In this document: positions 11,093 to 22,133 of the stretch, one piece after another
How the letters are laid out: every line of letters starts with the position of its first letter
How positions within the stretch are numbered: position 1 is the first letter of the stretch
Assembly: GCA_028554755.1 (NCBI GenBank)
Contig: JAPTOF010000006.1
Span: 14,879,001 to 14,943,000 of the forward strand
Reading direction: 5' to 3'
DNA from: Cordia subcordata
Lineage: Eukaryota; Streptophyta; Magnoliopsida; Boraginales; Cordiaceae
Length of the DNA stretch: 64,000 nt
Made by a program: the position numbers and the translations under genes
The notes under the pieces: generated by a model
The model's database searches: none
What the model was told of the DNA's origin: nothing
What the model saw: only the letters and a program-made list of their open reading frames with translations

Positions 11093-11978
11093 GTTTTAGG
11101 GGGGAGGGGGTGTTAGAGACTATTTGAGATTGTTTCTTTATGCATGATATTTCCTTTTGCATATAATTAGTTAGATTGATTCATTACCTTATCTACTTGT
11201 ATGACTAGCATAATTTTAGTAATTTGTAATTAATGTAATTAGGAATACACTCCTATATAAGGAGCTCATATTGTATAGGCCAATTTATTCAGAGAAATAT
11301 ATGGTTCTTTAATATATATTTTATGAGTTTCTCCGTTTCAACAACTTTTAACCTTAAAAAGCAATATATAACTAGCCATAACTGAAAACTGATCTTGGTA
11401 GATTTAAACCAATATAAGAAAGCATTTGTCCTTGAGGTTTGTTAATTGTCATTCTAAAGCACGCAAAAATAGGAAACTCTCTCCTCTGATATTTAACCAG
11501 GATACTATAGTTTGATGGTATCATGGTCATCCAAGGAATGAAAACAATTTCGCCAATCTTGTTTCCTGTAAGGACCTTATTTTTCATTTATGGTTGCCCA
11601 TTCTTATAATATGAAATCTTGCTCCATCCTACAAGCCATTAGACTGATTAGTATTTCTCAACAATATTTCTAGAACTCCAATTTTAAGCATAACCTATGA
11701 GATGGAAGACTAGAACAACTCATACTATGTAATACATCAGGGAGATATGCATCTTCTTCAATTTCTTTCTTTGCATCTTTGCAAATAAAACCAAAGTTAA
11801 GATAGATCTTTTCTTCTCTCAAGTTCTTGATAGCATATATTCATTAACCTTGGCAACAACCTTAACTGCAGGTGCTAAAATTTCTTGATCTTGAAAGAAC
11901 TTCATAGTGGTCATATTTTGCAAAAGATTAGGATATGTGAAATCTACTAGATTGTCAAACGCGTGATATGAATTCTTT

Positions 11979-12173
11979 GTGAGCATTTCTTCTAGAATTT
12001 TAACAACCCCTTATTCATCGTTGGGATGTCCTATTTCTCCATATCAAATCTTTAACAACCATTCTGAGAATTCTTTTGATTTTGCAAGGTCTTTGTCCTC
12101 TGATCCATTGCAAGTTGTATGTTTTTTATCAAGTGAAAAACTTTACAAAAAGGCCACAAATGTGAAGAGTTAA
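11979..12173 (+). other. Antisense ORF within Helitron helicase (not a gene)
   Basis: A 64-aa plus-strand ORF here is the antisense of the helicase remnant, which reads on the minus strand through this interval. It has no family resemblance. It is listed only so that the interval is not mistaken for a small gene. Confidence 0.6.
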
Positions 12174-13668
12174 TAGTTGCATGGACTATATCTTGCTTAT
12201 TTCCTCTCAAGATGACAGGCTAGATTTGTCTAAAATTCCTACTTGAAACTACAACCTTTCCTTTAAACGGCAAGTTGCATTTTATGAGGCTGAGTATTTA
12301 AGGATGTCTTTCGAAGTCTTGTCCAGTGCTTCAAAATAATATTTATTAAGCATTGAAGCTTCATCCTAGATGGTTAATTTGGCTTTGCTCAAGAGTCTCA
12401 CTAGTAGACTTCCATGGTTGATATTGCAAGTTGAATCTTCTTTTATCCCTAATAGAATGTCAAATCTTAAATGAGTAGTTCTTCCACAGGCAACAAAAGG
12501 GATGCAATTCCACTTAATGTAACACTGAGGACTCTATCTTCCTTTGAATGAATAGTTGTTGATAGAGATTCCAAATAAATGTTTTCCTATACCTCCATAA
12601 CCATAGATAAAGAAAAACCTCCTTTGATCTCTACGATAGTTGTCATTATTTCAGTTTAGACATTTCTTTGCTCAGATGAAAAAAGAGATCAAGTACTTTT
12701 GCAACTCTACACCTAATGCTTTTCTATCATAGTGCATTCTTCAACTATGAATTTATTTAGCATTTCAAGAAACAATATGTCAAAAGGATAAGGCATTGAA
12801 TCAATTCTTTCAAACTTCTTCCATTGCTTTGTAGTATATTTTTAACCTCAATTAGAGTAGTAGTTTTAATTTGTTTATCGTCCAAAATCAAACCTGAGTG
12901 AAAGAAGTAGAAGAGGGAAATAAATTAGATAATGAGAATCTAGGAAATAAATAGCAAAAGATTTATAAATGACCAATTAAATCTTATAACCATGAAACAT
13001 TATCTTTTTCCTTTGGCGATAAAGAACATCTTCCGATATTTTTGATGAACAACTCTCCCAAAACAAATTCTGGTCTGGTCTTATTGTTTGAAATCAACAG
13101 CATTGCAAACAACTTCTGAGGATAATTTCCAAATGCCTAAGTGCTTATTTTTTTATTACATTAATAAATTATTTGCCATCTTCGAATAACCCCAATGCAT
13201 AGTATGCATCTTTAAATGAATTAGAGGTGTGAAGATTTATAATTCTAATATCTTTATAACTCTTGCAATCCACTTGAATGTTAAAAAGTAGTCTCAAATA
13301 TAGTCTTTGCCACTACTGGCGGGGGGGGGGGCACATGAGAGATTCTTCCTATTGTAAACCCTTGCTGCCTTTGAAACTATTCTAGTTTATCTTCTTCTCA
13401 CACAAATTTAGTAGGAAATTCAACTTACGTAAGATTCCTAGCTTTTAGGTACTTTATATTCACCTGCATCCAACTTGAAAATATTTTCTTAATAGTTGGC
13501 TAGTGAACAGCTTTTTGAATGGTTTCATCATCTTGATAAACAATACTTTGTTCATTTGGTAGATGAAAATGCAATCTAACAACCACACTTTATGTTTGAT
13601 GTCAAACCAAATAATCTCCAAGCCACCTCACATGCAGATACATATGTACATATATAAATACATATGTT

Positions 13669-13679
13669 ATGTATGTATG

Positions 13680-13710
<31 letters not shown>

Positions 13711-13711
13711 G
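13669..13711. repeat. (TGTA)n(TA)n microsatellite inside Helitron Rep
   Basis: A compound simple repeat: about four TGTA units followed by roughly fourteen TA dinucleotides. It falls inside the Rep coding remnant, where the minus strand should read the family's 'YDCRYIS' segment, so the repeat grew from those codons. It is one more lesion in the pseudogene. Confidence 0.85.
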
Positions 13712-16129
13712 CAATCATAGCACACTTTGATTTCATCTACAACTTGTTTTGGATCATTTTATTGAGGTTTATTAAAAGAAGCAATTATCACTCTACCATT
13801 GCCTTTGTGAACATACTTGAGTAAGTACTTGATTGAACTAGTCTGACATATATACTCCACATTGATGTGAGCACCATATTTTAGAAGCAGCTTTTCATTG
13901 TAGGGAATAACACTTCATCTATCTAGCATGATATTCTTTTTAGCAATTGTTCTTCCCAAATCTCTGCTTCTGTAGTAAGAGAGACTATCATCAATAGTTA
14001 TTCTTGCTCTAAACTACGTAGGATAGTGTTTTAAATATTTTTCAGTATTCATGCATGGAGATTTTAGATTTTCTAGATCACGAGAACCATGCACCATAAA
14101 TTTTTGAACTGCTTCATATAGCTTGGCTCATCTAGTCAAGAATTTTTGCTGAAATAATCTTGTCAATATCATCAACATTTTTAGCTTTGTAAATTTGGTA
14201 CATGAATAGGAGAATGTGATCATGAGGGCTGCCATGCTTCTGAAACAAAATAACATGAAATGATGAAGTTATTTTTTATAAGAGTACAAAATTTTATTAG
14301 CTAAATTTTATGGAGTATGCATAAAGAAAAACACAGGAATAATGGTAAATTTAGTTATAAAATAGCATCGAATACAGTAATAACAATATATTATATAGGC
14401 AATTAATAGAAGGAGAAGAATTTATCCATACATCTAAGAATATTTCCAAAGATATGACTACATTTCAAGTCCCGTGATAGCTCATCAAGCTTTATCCTGA
14501 AGACTCTACAGAGAATATCTGGCCAATTTTTAAGTTTAAGTCTTTTCCTCTCAACAAATTTTTGTATTTCAAGCCACTTGGAATTGCATGTAGTGGTAAT
14601 AAATAGACTTGGATATCCAGCATAGCGACATATTGCAAAAGCATCCTTACAGTTATTAAACATGTATCTCAAACCTCTAGTAAATGATCCACGAAGTATA
14701 ATACATTGGCCAGTTTGATGCTATGTTTGTCTCACCTCATACTAAGCACTAATGCACTCCTTTATATTGCTCTATCCTTAATTTTGGTTATTATTTTGAA
14801 TCTACCTTAATCATTCTGACTCAACTATCATGTATGTGTTTACTAGGAATTGTTGAAATAATCTTCTAGATTGTAAGCTAAGTGGAGACTTATGAGGCCT
14901 ATCATGAATTCTATATGAGAAAAACTCACACATGCTAATCTTTGCTCTTTCTCTATTTTTGCATTGTTTTCCAAAATCCCTTGATAGAGAGTATCACTTC
15001 TAAACCATCTTCTTCAAAGAAAAATAATAATGGATATTGAAGGCCAAGATATAAAGGATAAAACACATCAATCCAATGCGATAATCATGTTTGAGTCTTA
15101 ATAACTATATCCCTGTCAACAATTGAAATGTCGATATTTCCTACAAGCAAAGTTACAACTTCAAAAGTTTTTGATAAATCATATCTCGTTCCACCTTTAT
15201 CTCTATCTCTTTTTCAAGTCAATCTCAATTTAACATTAGAAAAATTGCTCTTCTTGATAACTTTTTAGCATATCTAAATGACTAAGAGAAACATTATTTT
15301 CATCAATCCTTTTCTTAATCTGCAACAATAACAGCGCTTAAGGCTCGTTTGGATTGGCTTCTTTTAGAAGTGCTTTTCTTGCAAAACTTTTTTTTAAAAG
15401 GCATTTGGATAGAAAACTGTAAAGTACTTTTCTTTAGACAAAATTACTAAAAAGGGCATGTAGAAGCACTTTTAGTGATTGGTATTTGGGTAAAAGAGTA
15501 GTTATCATAAATAAGCTGTTATCATAAAAAAAATAAATGCATGATTTTTTAGTTTTTTAATTTTTTTATTTTATCACACATATTTGATATTTAATTTTGA
15601 GAAAATAATTTCTTTTTTACAAATTTAAATATTGTGCTTGAGAAAAATTAACTTAATTAGGAAAACATGAAATAAAAAATAAAATCATGTCTTTTTGTAT
15701 TTCCCTTTTTCATGGTAAACAGATTACATAATAATTCATTTTGTTATATATAGAGAGAATTGTTATATATACATATAATCAAATAAAATAAAATAAAATA
15801 TTATATATATATATATAAGGAAAAAGAAAACATAAATTCAATTACTTGTCCAATATCAAATGAGCAATTAAAACTCATATCCAATTTTGAAACACCAAAA
15901 TACTATTCAAACACATATCGAATTTTGAAACTCCAAAATGTGAGGAAAACATAATTTCGTTACTTGTTACAAAATATGACATGTCCATTTAACACTACTT
16001 TCTACAATTTCAATAACACACCTATCCTGGTAATTGATCTCTAATAGCATATTTTGTTTCCTCAATCACTTTACTATCTTCTGAAATTGACTCTTCTCAT
16101 TCTTGATTTGGCACTTCTTCATTGTCACT

Positions 16130-16500
16130 AAATGATTATTTTTCAACCTTTAATTCAAATAAATCTTTTAACATTTGAAGAATACTTAAATTAGGTGACT
16201 CCCCTTTTCTTACATAATTATGAAGAGTAAAGCATGCCCATATAGTACCAAATTGAGTTTTAAGTTCAGAGTTAGTCAAATGTTGGAAGATTTTCCACCT
16301 TCTTTTGCAAACTCCAAAAGTTCTTTCAATAACATTTCTCAAACTTAAATGATAACAATTAAACAAATCATTTCATGATCTAAAAGTTGGGCTAACCTAG
16401 ATTGTGGAAGATGATATATTGTATTCTTATATGGCCCTAGATATCCATTAAAAGTTGGATATCCAATGTCAATTAGGTAATATTTACCTGTCAACAAAAT
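16130..16500 (-). pseudogene. PIF/Harbinger DDE transposase fragment
   Basis: The minus strand reads the C-terminal half of a Harbinger-type DDE transposase: '[10 protein letters not shown]' (about 16,450-16,480), the region holding a catalytic Asp, then '[13 protein letters not shown]', then after a frame change 'RNVIERTFGVCKRRWKIF' (about 16,270-16,330), which contains the catalytic Glu, and 'FTLHNYVR'. Both residues are present, but the pieces lie in different frames and the first Asp region was not found. Such transposases act on TWA target sites, consistent with the TTA duplication around this element. Confidence 0.85.
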
Positions 16501-16576
16501 ATTACAGATTATATTAATATTAATAAATTAACTAAAAGTAATTTTGAGCATTACTAACCTTAGGTGGATAAGGAAA

Positions 16577-16690
16577 CTGTAGTTCTAGCTTTCAAAGAGA
16601 TCTAAAAAAATTCTTGTATCATGTGCAAAATTGATTACTTGTAACCACCTCTTCAACACATGCCTTCAAGAATTATTTAATGCTATGTCA
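16577..16690 (-). pseudogene. Possible Myb/SANT-like fragment of PIF ORF1
   Basis: A short minus-strand stretch reads 'FLKACVEEVVTSNQF' with stops nearby. It resembles the Myb/SANT-like DNA-binding domain that accompanies many plant PIF/Harbinger transposases as a second protein. The match is short and recognised by eye only, so it stays tentative. Confidence 0.35.
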
Positions 16691-19009
16691 TTCTATTTTG
16701 CTTTCTTTGTTCTTTCACCCTCACATTCACCTAAGTTTTGATCATCAATAAACTTTTTTTTTGTGGCTTTTTTAGGAGAATATATTTTGAAGCTATTTTA
16801 TTTAAACACAAAAATTAGAATAAATAAGACTTATTTTTGCATATGGTGGCGAAAATCCTATATATGCATACACTTAAAGGAGAGTTACGCATTAAAGGAG
16901 AGTAACTAAGCAAACAAAAATCATAAGAATTTCACATTCCAACTTAATGAGTCATGCTAATAGCATAACTACTAAAAATTTGACATCCATTAACATATAT
17001 AAAAAAGATAAGACCAAGCATATAAGTAATTTAGAAAGAACAAGTATCAATCATGTATAAAAACAAGATTAACCTCATCCTCATTCTCTATTAACCTTCC
17101 TTCTCTTCCTATTGATTTAAGGTACAAATACAAAGCACTGTCTAACTTATAATATAACACATGCTTAAATTAGAAAAAAAAAAAAAAAGAAACCAAATTC
17201 ATTACCTCTATCTGAATTCTATTCATTATTTGTAACTTAATTTTCTTATAGAATTTAGCTTATGAAGAATCTCATAGCTCAAAACCAGAAAGTGCATAAG
17301 GTGGCATAAATCCTAAAATTCTAACTACTGCAATTTAGTAATAATATGAAATGGCATGTTAATATGAATCAGCATGAGAAATGCAAGTCAAATAAAGCAA
17401 GGCATGTTAGGATCTCAAAAAAGATGAGTGAACTATTAATGTACAACACATTGCAAACAACTCACAAATCTAGGAAAGAAATATTCAAGCAACAAGGACA
17501 GTTAGCACACTCAGATCTCAACTCAAGAAACCAGGCAAAATTGTGCCAAATTCCTCAAAAAAGAAGCTAAAATGATTCTTATAAAATATAATAGTAAATA
17601 AAATTTAGAATTAAGGTCAAAAGGTCTACAACTGTGTAACAAATATCTTCAAAATTTTTACAAGTTCTATAAAAGATTATAAGCTGCCATCATACAGAAG
17701 TTCACAAGTTTCATTGTTGCCCAATTTTCCTTCCTAATGGAAATATTGCAATAATTTGCACATTACTGAACTTGTATAGCAAAACTCAACTATAGCTCTG
17801 TGACTGCTAACAAGTGATTAATTTAAAAGGGACCATAAGAGAAATACATCTCCTAATTTGCCAAAATCAACCATTGCAACGGCACTAATTCAAAAGATAA
17901 AGAGATAAAAATTCAACTATTAAGGAAATGCCTTCAAAATTTCAACTTTATAATCAAAAAGTTAAATAGAGGTATTATACTAGATTAATTCTTTAGCTGT
18001 TGAAAAATAAACCAATTAGACATAAGAAAAGGACATTTCTCACATATTGTGAATCATTACAATTTACAATTTTACAATTTAAAAGACAAATAGACTACTA
18101 GCTCAAAATACTAATCAACTCAGTTTGTGGGCAAGTTGAGATGCCAAGGTTGTAGATAGAAAACATCATCTTGTTGTAGCAACAAAAATGAAAAAGGATA
18201 AGGAACAGCAAAAAAAAAAAAAAAAAGGAACAGCAAAAAAAAAGTTAAGTTAAAAAATAAAAGAAAAATTTTAAAAATAAAAGAAAAACTTTAAAAAATA
18301 AAAAAGGCTAATTCATGAACAAGGAACTATAAAAAAATAAAATACAGAGATTTCAATCAAAAAAATAAAAGAAAAACTAATAAATAAATAAGTGTAATGG
18401 ATAGATTTAGCGAAGAAAGAGAATAATGTTAAAAAAAGAAAAAAATTACCTGGATGAAGATCTGTCAAAGATGAGAGAAACGTTAAGAACAGAGAGGTCT
18501 AAGAAGAGAGAGATATGTTTTGAGGTGAGAAAGGACAGGTAACTAACCTAGAAAAAAAAAAGTACCATATTTTCCCTTATTCTCTCTCATCTCCTGCATG
18601 GCATTTCCTAGAGAAGCTCAAATTTTCAGCTTCAAAAAGAAGCTCTCATTTAGCTTTTTTTGCAACTTGTGCTTTTTAAAATAAAGCCAATCCAAGCACA
18701 AATTCAAACTGAAAATTTGAATACTTTTTGGCTAAAAAAGCCAATCCAAATACAGCCTTAATAAATTTGCAACACCGTCTAAGGGAGTGGAAAGCACATA
18801 CTTTAATATAATTATCATCATATTAATAATGTGAATTAAAGACAGAGACAAATAGCAGTAGTTTTTCCGATAGCATGTATTCTATTTTGTATTTCATTAT
18901 CTGTGTCGTACATGTCGAGCAAATTTTGGTGCTTCATAAATGGGTGGTATCAAACTTGCAATATAATGGTAATTTTGGCCTCTAAGAAGGAATATATGAG
19001 GTACAGAAC

Positions 19010-19870
19010 CAGTAGCAGACCTTGGACTGAAATTTTTGCGGGAGAAGGGGGGACATTTAGAAATAAATACAAAATCATCTAGTGCAGTAACATACCTTCA
19101 CGAAAGTGTTTCTCGGCATTCCTTTAAATTTTTGAATTCATCAACAATGGAATCCGAATCAAAAAGTTCAACAATTTCTCTTTCAATATAGATGAATAAA
19201 TTATTTGCAAGAAACTTGTCTTCCATCTTGTTATAGAGCCTTGTTTTAACCAACTTCATTATTGAAAAGGCTCATCCTATAGTAGCAGTAGACACTGGAA
19301 GGGTTAATATAAGGCGAATTAGTCGATCAAGCAAATGGTAGATCATTAATTTTTCCATAGATGCCAATGCTTTGCAAAGATTAGATATTCTTGAAAGAGA
19401 TTCTAAATTTGGATTGTGAGGTGCATCACGAATAAAATGCTGAAGCTAAGATCTCAAATGGATATTCTTTTGTACAGTAAAGTCCATAGGATAGTATTTC
19501 TCTAGAAGGTTGTAAATATTATCAATGTCAAATTATTTATACCTATTCCTAGGAACCAAAGATAAACTAAGAGATAAGAGCTCTATTATCTACCCAATAA
19601 ATTGATAATTCAACTCTTGCAACTATTTGTCTATTGCAATAAGAAAAATGTCCACATAATGATGATGCTCAACAGTGAATTCATCTTGTTAGTGACGAGC
19701 TCCACCTCAACATGCGATATAAGGAGCACTAAAATCAGGAATATTAATCAAATGCTACTTACAAAACAATTTGGCATTCTCAAGTAGAATATTCCATCCA
19801 TCTTCTCTTAATTGCCGAAGTAAACCTTTTGTTGTTGCAACATATTGTATTTGCACTGCGAAGAGGACAT
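19010..19870 (-). pseudogene. hAT-type (MYM zinc-finger class) transposase C-terminal remnant
   Basis: The minus strand reads, with stops, the C-terminal part of the plant 'zinc finger MYM-type protein 1-like' transposases, a hAT lineage. Landmarks are 'LLRQLREDGWNILLENAKLF' (about 19,770-19,830), 'DNIYNLLEKYYPMDF' (about 19,490-19,535), and the hAT dimerisation motif 'LPVSTATIG*AFSIMKLVKTRL' with 'FDSDSIVDEFKNLKE' (about 19,110-19,300), split by a stop where the family has Glu/Arg. The low-coordinate end CAGTAGCAGACCTTGG (19010) resembles the terminal sequence of such elements. The other end was not found, and the N-terminal zinc finger is missing. It is non-functional. Confidence 0.8.
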
Positions 19871-20293
19871 CACGTGCATGAGGGAGGAAGTCTCGTCGCC
19901 CTATACCAGTTTTTTGTGAGATTTGTATGTACTTTATAATGACTTGAGTTTACTACTACGGTTATCACGGGCTTAAGCATTTGGGCTAGTTGATTAGACT
20001 TAATGTGGTGGTAGGTCAGTAGTTAGGCTTGGGTTATTACAAGTAGTATCAGAGCAAGCTTTGGGCAAATAAGGACTTTGGTTATGCTCTGTTTATGTTT
20101 GGGCCATGATGAGGACGTCACGTGCTTAAAAGGGGAGTTTGCAATGCCCCGTCCTATATCGGTTTTTTGTGAGATTGTATATACTTTATAATGGTTTGGG
20201 TTTATTACTGCTGTCATCATGAGCTTAAGCATTTAAGACTAGTTGATTAGACTCAATGTGGTGGCGGATAAATAATTGGATTGAGTCGTTACA
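19863..20293 (+). mobile_element. TRIM (miniature LTR retrotransposon) tandem array
   Basis: Two direct repeats, about 19891-20041 and 20140-20293, act as LTRs; each reads 'CCTATAyCrGTTTTTTGTGAG' near the start and ends in TTACA. Between them is an internal region under 100 bp that begins with a primer-binding-like TAGTATCAGAGC (20044-20055, similar to the initiator-Met tRNA complement) and ends with an AAAAGGGGAG purine tract. The sequence left of the first LTR (GAGGACATCACGTGC, 19863-) repeats the end of the internal region, so this is a recombined chain with more than two LTR units originally. It has no coding capacity, as expected for a TRIM. Confidence 0.72.
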
Positions 20294-20902
20294 TTAACAG
20301 TGATATGCAAACTATTATCTAGACATCATATCAAAAAAAATATTTTTCTAAGTATAAGATAGAAAAAATGATACAATACAACCATATCATATAATTATAC
20401 CTCTTGGTTTGAGCCTTCTCTTCCTTAAGACAAAAATGAGTTTTGTTTGGATTGATTTTTCTTTTCGTTTTACGATGTCTTTTTGAGCCTTTTAAAAACA
20501 TATTTTTTAAAGTTATTAAAAAAACGACCTTTGATCATTTTAAATTTAGATTAAACCTACAAGCTGTTTGGAAATTCAATGTTTTATGTTTGGAAGCACT
20601 ACTTTAAAATATAAAATTCATTTAAAAATCTAGGATTTATAAATGTTGAATTTGCTCAAGTTTTGTCTAGAGAATAATGCAAAAGGTGGAATTTGCAAAT
20701 TCACGAAAGTTAAGTCCAGAGAAAATCTTATAAAGACAAAAATATCCTTATAGAATATAACACTGATAATATTTTATATAATCAGCATTGTCCTAAGCAT
20801 TATCCTTTTTTTTGCCCTATATAGTTACTATAGCTATGCTTTAGTTTCATAGGATATGATTTATTCTATTATTGCGATAATATTCATAATATATTAATTA
20901 TT
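20294..20902. other. AT-rich spacer, possible old MITE end
   Basis: No gene is seen. 'TTTGTTTGGATTGATTTTTC' near 20448 resembles the PIF-MITE end, and 'CAAGCTGTTTGGAAATTC' near 20550 could be another terminal sequence, but I found no convincing partner ends. Confidence 0.3.
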
Positions 20903-21055
20903 ACATATGTTATTTACAAGGACTTAGGGATAGCTGAAGTAGTTGAGACTATCTCTCCTAGGTGTGAGGTCTTGGGTCTCAATCCCATTAGGAGATGGGG
21001 GTTTGGTTGGGGTTGGGGGAAGAGAAAAAAGAAAAAAAACATATGCTATTTACAA
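20903..21055 (+). mobile_element. tRNA-derived SINE with 17-bp target duplication
   Basis: A 119-bp body (20920-21038) is flanked by ACATATGTTATTTACAA (20903-20919) and ACATATGCTATTTACAA (21039-21055), a 17-bp duplication with one mismatch, as left by LINE-driven insertion. The body starts with a tRNA-like head: a box A-like TAGCTGAAGTAGTTGAG and a box B-like GGTCTCAATCCC. It ends in an A-rich tail (AGAGAAAAAAGAAAAAAAA). The plus-strand ORF crossing it is not a gene. The family cannot be named without a library. Confidence 0.75.
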
Positions 21056-21571
21056 CGTATTTATCATTTTCATCAGAAAAATGCTATTAGAATTCTTTAA
21101 TCATCAAGTTATAAAATATTATATAACTTAAACTAGAATTTGCTAACATTGTATAATTAAAATTGTTACATATTTTTATTAATAGTGAAACATATTAATT
21201 AAATATTTTCAAAAATAAAAGGGTATTTAAGTAAAATATATATAATAACTTCAATTTTACATGTGTTTCAAATAGAATTTGGATTTACAAATGGTAGAGT
21301 TAACTTGAAACTATTTTATAGTTCCAAATAAGCGAATTAATTTGAAAATATAAATTCTTGTGGAATTCATTTACAAACAAAATGAATTTCATAGCACCAG
21401 TGTGCATAAACACTATGTTAGTATTCTTAACATTATATGAAAATGTGAAAACAATAAGAGTAGTTAAAACTAAACCTGCAAGGCCTTTGTAAGGGCTAAG
21501 GGCAATATGTAGACATAGTAATATACATGATGCATTTTCATTTAGTTTGTGAAAAATATCTCCATAAATAT
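21056..21571. other. AT-rich spacer
   Basis: Nothing was recognised apart from a minus-strand ORF of 116 aa at 21300-21650. That ORF crosses into the Copia-2 LTR, has no family resemblance, and is probably chance. Confidence 0.35.
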
Positions 21572-21786
21572 TGATAAGGGAATAGCTATGTAATAGATTA
21601 TATAGGTTATCAAAGTGTACTATTTGTACTACTGGTGATAATAAATACAACTGTGTACTAGTGTTAGTTAGTTAGTTATAGTGGCTGGCTATCACCTATA
21701 AATATTACACTTGTAACTGTTTTTCATAACAATAATAAGATGCTCTTCTCTCTCTTCTTTCTCTCTCTTTCTCTCTCTCGTTTTCA
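21572..21786 (+). repeat. Copia-2 5' LTR
   Basis: Starts TGATAAGGG and ends GTTTTCA. It contains CCTATAAATATTAC (about 21692-21706), a plausible TATA box for the element's promoter, followed by a CT-rich tail. Confidence 0.92.
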
Positions 21787-22133
21787 TGGTATCTAGAGCA
21801 GGTTGATTCTGAAATCTCCATGGCTGATCTCCACAAAGTTTCATTGTTGAAATTTTTCTCACAAAATCTGCTTGATTTCTTCATTCTTATTCTTTGATTT
21901 CAATCTCTTGTTACTTTTTATCACAATTTGCCTAATTTTCTTCAATTTATTCATTTTTCACTTAGGGTTTTTGTGATCAATTTTCTGTCATAAATCTAAA
22001 AATTTTCATCCAATTTCTAATTTCTCTCCATTAATCTCTTATTCTAATCAGTGCGATCTAGAATCACTAAATTTTTTTCTCAATCCCATCAGTTTTTCTA
22101 GTCTTCTCCTTCAATCTCTCATTTTGCTATATG

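Larger units (their letters stand above)
8458..11343 (+). mobile_element. Copia-1 LTR retrotransposon, internally deleted
   Basis: A Ty1/Copia element flanked by the 5-bp duplication ACTTT (8453-8457 and 11344-11348). The 5' LTR is 8458 to about 8651, truncated at its end; the 3' LTR is 11111-11343 (233 bp, TGTTAG...CAACA). A purine tract, GGGGGGAGGGGG, precedes the 3' LTR. Gag, protease, integrase and the first half of reverse transcriptase are missing: the sequence passes directly from the 5' LTR into the RT core. A solo LTR (9358-10681) interrupts its RNase H region. Confidence 0.9.
11344..15340 (-). pseudogene. Helitron RepHel: Rep endonuclease and PIF1-like helicase
   Basis: The main coding block of the Helitron RepHel protein, which nicks, unwinds and rejoins DNA during rolling-circle transposition. 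Reading down the minus strand: N-terminal Rep sequence ('DIVIKTQ', 'LQYPLLFF', about 15,000-15,130); the conserved 'YMFNNCKDAFAICRYAGYPS' segment near 14,660; the HUH metal motif as 'GSPHDHILLF' near 14,225; the two-tyrosine motif 'SIKYLLKYVHKG' near 13,800-13,835; then the helicase with Walker A-like 'FFFIYGYGGIGKHLF' near 12,590-12,620, motif II 'DEASM' near 12,370, and the C-terminal 'TINKPQGQMLSYIGL' near 11,400. Many stops and frame changes interrupt it, yet the catalytic motifs remain recognisable (Walker A has GIGKHL in place of GTGKTF). It is clearly a pseudogene of the standard plant Helitron family. Confidence 0.88.
15341..18757 (-). mobile_element. PIF/Harbinger DNA transposon inserted in the Helitron
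   Basis: A 3,417-bp element with terminal inverted repeats AGGCTCGTTTGGATTGGCTT (left) and AAGCCAATCCAAATACAGCC (right), flanked by TTA on each side (15338-15340 and 18758-18760). It carries PIF transposase remnants on the minus strand, so it is a transposase-bearing relative of the short MITEs at 3624, 30179 and 48005. The region from 16.9 to 18.5 kb is AT-rich with A-runs and shows no readable domain. Helitron Rep sequence continues on both sides. Confidence 0.82.
8126..19009 (-). mobile_element. Helitron, decayed and split by two large insertions
   Basis: A rolling-circle transposon on the minus strand in three blocks: about 8126-8457, 11344-15340 and 18758-19009. The first break is Copia-1 (TSD ACTTT) and the second a PIF element (TSD TTA). 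The encoded RepHel protein resumes on the other side of each insertion, which shows that one Helitron was the target. The 3' end is marked by a hairpin at 8136-8152. The final CTRR tetranucleotide and the 5' TC end could not be located, so the outer limits are approximate. The N-terminal coding end stops where the hAT remnant begins (19010). Confidence 0.82.

Noticed and set aside
13321..13332. Run of G
   Set aside because: Simple homopolymer inside the Helitron remnant; possibly an assembly or sequencing weak spot, not a feature.
21300..21650. 116-aa minus-strand ORF
   Set aside because: Crosses the Copia-2 target site and LTR, so it cannot be an old gene; no similarity recognised.
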